From assembly GCA_964023205.1 (NCBI GenBank), contig OZ026835.1:3861053-3925052 (forward strand): a stretch of 64,000 nt of DNA, read 5' to 3'. Under the pieces are notes generated by a model, which did no database searches, was not told where the DNA came from, and saw only the letters and a list, made by a program, of their open reading frames with translations. This document shows, in pieces, positions 61,267-64,000 of this stretch (position 1 is the first letter of the stretch; the number at the start of each line of letters is the position of its first letter). Source of the DNA: Lutraria lutraria (taxonomy: Eukaryota > Mollusca > Bivalvia > Venerida > Mactridae). The translations under genes and the position numbers were made by a program.

Positions 61267-61713
61267 CTACAAAAAATGACATAGTCTAATGCAGGTTTAA
61301 ATGTAGTGTAAAGCAAATATTTACAAATCAGAAGTAGACTGTATGTAATTTATGGTTGACAAAGAAACAGTCAAATGCACACTACAATAAGTAACATGAT
61401 ACATGTATATGCAACATATCCTGTGTGCAACTTTCATTTTAAAGGGGTTTTTCCCATTCTGAAGCCTCACTTTGAATTAAATACTGACAGATACTCTAAA
61501 TATAATTTTACTTAAACATGAAGTGAAATGCCATTGGTAAACCAGTATTCTTGAAACTGAAGTGCTACATGTACACATGGAATTCACAAGTTATTTATAC
61601 AACTCCTTTATCCTGCTCCTAGCATAAACTGTGGATTAATTCAGACTAGGCTGTGCTGATAAGTATTTGATAGCACAGCATAACAAGAGTATCAATAATA
61701 CAAAGTTTTGAAA

Positions 61714-61917
61714 CAGTTAGATCCGTGCAAGCAGTCACCTCAGAATAAAGGCCACCCTATGAATTAAGGCTATTCTTTTAAAAAACGTTATTAATCATTT
61801 ATACTCTTTTTGGTCCACTAAAAGTTCATCTGGTCCAGTAAAGTTTGCATTTTCACTGGACTGAAATCTGAATAACAGGTGCTTAAGACAGTTTTTCATG
61901 AAGACTAGGTTTGACTG
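61714..61917. mobile_element. MITE of the CAGTCAAACCTGTG family (decayed)
   Basis: CAGTTAGATCCGTG at the left, TAGGTTTGACTG at the right, AATAAAGGCCACCC and GGCTATTCTTTTAAAAAA inside. Confidence 0.5.
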
Positions 61918-61974
61918 GGTACATGTACAATAACAAACAGTTTGATCAGAGACGTATAATACAAGAGATAGGCA

Positions 61975-62110
61975 ACTCGTTCTTTGAGATAAGGAAATAC
62001 CGGGAAATCTCGTATGCGCCGCGGGATTTCTCACGCGATCAACAACCGCAACTGTCGTCCGCCATTTTGTATCATTGAGATACGGTTGCTTACGTCTCTG
62101 TTAATCAACT
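61975..62110 (-). promoter_or_regulatory. SACS: candidate promoter / non-coding first exon of the sacsin-like gene
   Basis: A local GC- and CpG-rich island in otherwise AT-rich DNA, about 700 bp upstream of the leader exon. The - strand reads ACAAAATGGCGGACGACAG, a YY1-like AAAATGGCGG site often near animal start sites, and then GTTGATCGC|GTGAGAAATC, a possible donor. No TATA box is evident. Confidence 0.4.
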
Positions 62111-62284
62111 TCACTTCACAAATATCGAACACTAGCTGAATGCATAAAATTTAGAAAATTATTATTAGATCATTTCGTGTGTGTGCATATATATATTTAT
62201 GTACATACTCGACGAGTTCATTGAAATAAACAAGTAGAGTACTGAGTGGAGTTGCGTTGTAACTTGCGCTGGGTGTGGAAGGCC

Positions 62285-63095
62285 AGAACTTCAAAACTGT
62301 ACTCGCTAAAACTCGAGAACTAATTGCTGGATTTAAATAATAAAAGTTATTTTGACTTTGTTGATACATGATTGATGGTTGCCCGAAGTTTCAATGCTCT
62401 CAGATTCGATTATATGTCATAATTTATGTTTAAACTGATATCACCCTTAAAGTCTGATTATTCGAGTGAAATTCTAGTTCTAGCAAATACATCAAAACTG
62501 TACTCGCTAAAACCTCAGAACTATTAGTTTGATTTACATGATTCAAGTTATTTTGACTTTGTTGATATGTGGTTGATGGTTGCCCGAAGTTTCAACACTC
62601 TTAAATGAGGCAATTTGCCTCAGAATTCAAATTTAAAATGGTTACGCTTTAAAGACTGAAAGTTTCACTGAAATTCCTGGCCGAGTCATAACATCAAAAC
62701 TGTACTCGCTAAAACTCGAAAACTAATTGCTGGATTTCAAAAATTCAATTCTTTTTGACTTTGTTGATACATGATTGATGGTTGCCCGAAGTTTCAATGC
62801 TCTCAGATTCGATTATATGTCTTAATTTATGTTTAAACTGATGTCACTCTAAAAAGTCTGATTATTCGAGTGAAATTCTAGGCCTAGCAAATACATCAAA
62901 ACTGTACTCGCTAAAACTTGAGAACTATTAGCTTTATTTCTATTATTCCATTATTTTAGACTGTGATAATGTGTGATTGATGGTTGCCCGAAGTTTCAAC
63001 ACTCTCAAATGAGGATATTTACCTTAAAATTAAAATATAAATTGGCTACCCTTTAAAGACTGAAAGTTTCAGTTAAATTCTACGCCGGGTCATAA
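62285..63095. repeat. tandem repeat, 202-bp unit, four copies with dimer order
   Basis: ATCAAAACTGTACTCGCTAA starts near 62291 (first base variant), 62492, 62694 and 62896. All units carry TGATGGTTGCCCGAAGTTTC. Copies 1 and 3 continue AATGCTCTCAGATTCGAT and share a TTTAAACTGATxTCAC tail. Copies 2 and 4 continue AACACTCTxAAATGAGG and share TAAAGACTGAAAGTTTCA. So the real period is about 404 bp. Confidence 0.85.
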
Positions 63096-64000
63096 CATTT
63101 GTGTTTATTCTATACAAGAAAAATTAAATATGTATATATTTTTTATTCTACTGATTTATTTGACACCTGTAGTTTTTCAAGTAAACTTCGTGATTTATTG
63201 GGTATTTCTTTTTCGCAAACACATTGTTTTTTTAATAATGGATTTTTCATTATTGAATGTTATCTGATTGTGCATATTAGTCTTGAAGTGTCACACATGT
63301 CAGCTGTAATAAACAATGCATGACCATAAAACTTTTGGTGAAACATGTTTCTGATGATATCTATGGACCCATACTGTTCTGGGACCAGTAATTCCCTTGG
63401 TGATTGCACCAATTAACATGTAATATCGTAAACAAAACAAATTTTCACACAAGATAGCCACTTGATGTTAACTTCAAAGGCCTGCCAAAAAATAACAAAA
63501 TGTATGACATTGAAAAAAAAATTTGTTAGTATTTTTTTTCAATATGGTACATGTTGATATTAATACTATTATGCGATGACATATTAAATTAATAGATAAG
63601 CAACGCGCCGAACATCTATGTGCAGCATTAGTAACAAAATTCCACAAAAAAATAAGAAAATCCATAGATCTATCATCTTTAAGATGATTCAGTCATGTTT
63701 TTTGGTGACATTGTCAGTTTCCAACTGTTGTTTGTTGGAAACAGATTAATTGTTTCCATAATCGGTATATTCACCAAAAGTAATCTTAAATCTAGACATT
63801 CGTTATGCCATGAGAGAAAGTCTGAGGAAGACGTGATGTAAGTACTAGTGTTATACTCAAAAATAAATTACAGAGATTAATTATAATTGGCAACTGCATG
63901 TCGTGTTTATGTAAGGACAATATATCAACTTCACACCTTCAAAAATAAGTGAGAGGTGTTGACTGATGAACAATGAATGAGGTCTATAAATTTCATTTTT
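63096..64000. other. non-coding, nothing recognised
   Basis: AT-rich, no element ends or exons seen. Confidence 0.4.

Noticed and set aside
62151..62369. 72-codon ORF on the - strand near the promoter
   Set aside because: It overlaps the 202-bp tandem repeat, with no supporting signal.

Overview
The window is AT-rich animal nuclear DNA and is most likely from a mollusc, probably a bivalve. Reasons: spliced genes with GT/AG introns; a sacsin-family gene; non-LTR retrotransposons and tRNA-derived SINEs of the kinds common in bivalves; and many copies of a repeat family that starts with a GGGCC/GGCCC palindrome and ends in a GCTCACC/GGTGAGC hairpin. The species is inference, not something seen directly.

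Two host genes are supported. (1) The last two coding exons of a cytosolic alpha-mannosidase (MAN2C1-like, GH38) lie on the + strand at 22795-22898 and 24120-24240. (2) A complete sacsin-like gene lies on the - strand. Its start codon is at 61220-61218 and its stop at 30995-30993. I rebuilt it from eight coding exons: 61217-61220 (within leader exon 61217-61266), 54976-55091, 54131-54229, 53494-53641, 46286-47947, 34417-45287, 33574-33670 and 30993-31186. Exon lengths sum to 13191 nt, or 4396 codons plus stop, with every junction in phase. The product has three sacsin repeat regions, each with a GHKL ATPase N-box, then a DnaJ domain (HPD) and a C-terminal HEPN domain. The two genes are convergent, about 6.7 kb apart.

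Region by region: 0-20.3 kb is a graveyard of transposons. It holds broken LINE ORF1 and ORF2 copies, one LINE with a 2A-like peptide motif and a Tc1-type MITE cleanly inserted in its reverse transcriptase, a second LINE on the - strand interrupted by a third on the + strand, a MITE with 9-bp target duplication, and several tandem repeats. 20.3-31 kb holds the mannosidase 3' end, SINE/tRNA relics and two minisatellites. 31-61.3 kb is the sacsin gene, whose introns carry MITEs, foldback elements, a Penelope-like end and five-odd long repeats with tandem cores. 61.3-64 kb is the presumed promoter side, followed by four copies of a 202-bp repeat with a dimeric (404-bp) higher order.

I see no operon, CRISPR array, phage or other prokaryotic system. 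The most unusual items are the modular Helentron-like repeats that keep their ends but swap tandem cores, the uORF-crowded leader of the sacsin gene with its start codon split from the rest by a 6.1-kb intron, and the 2A-bearing LINE.
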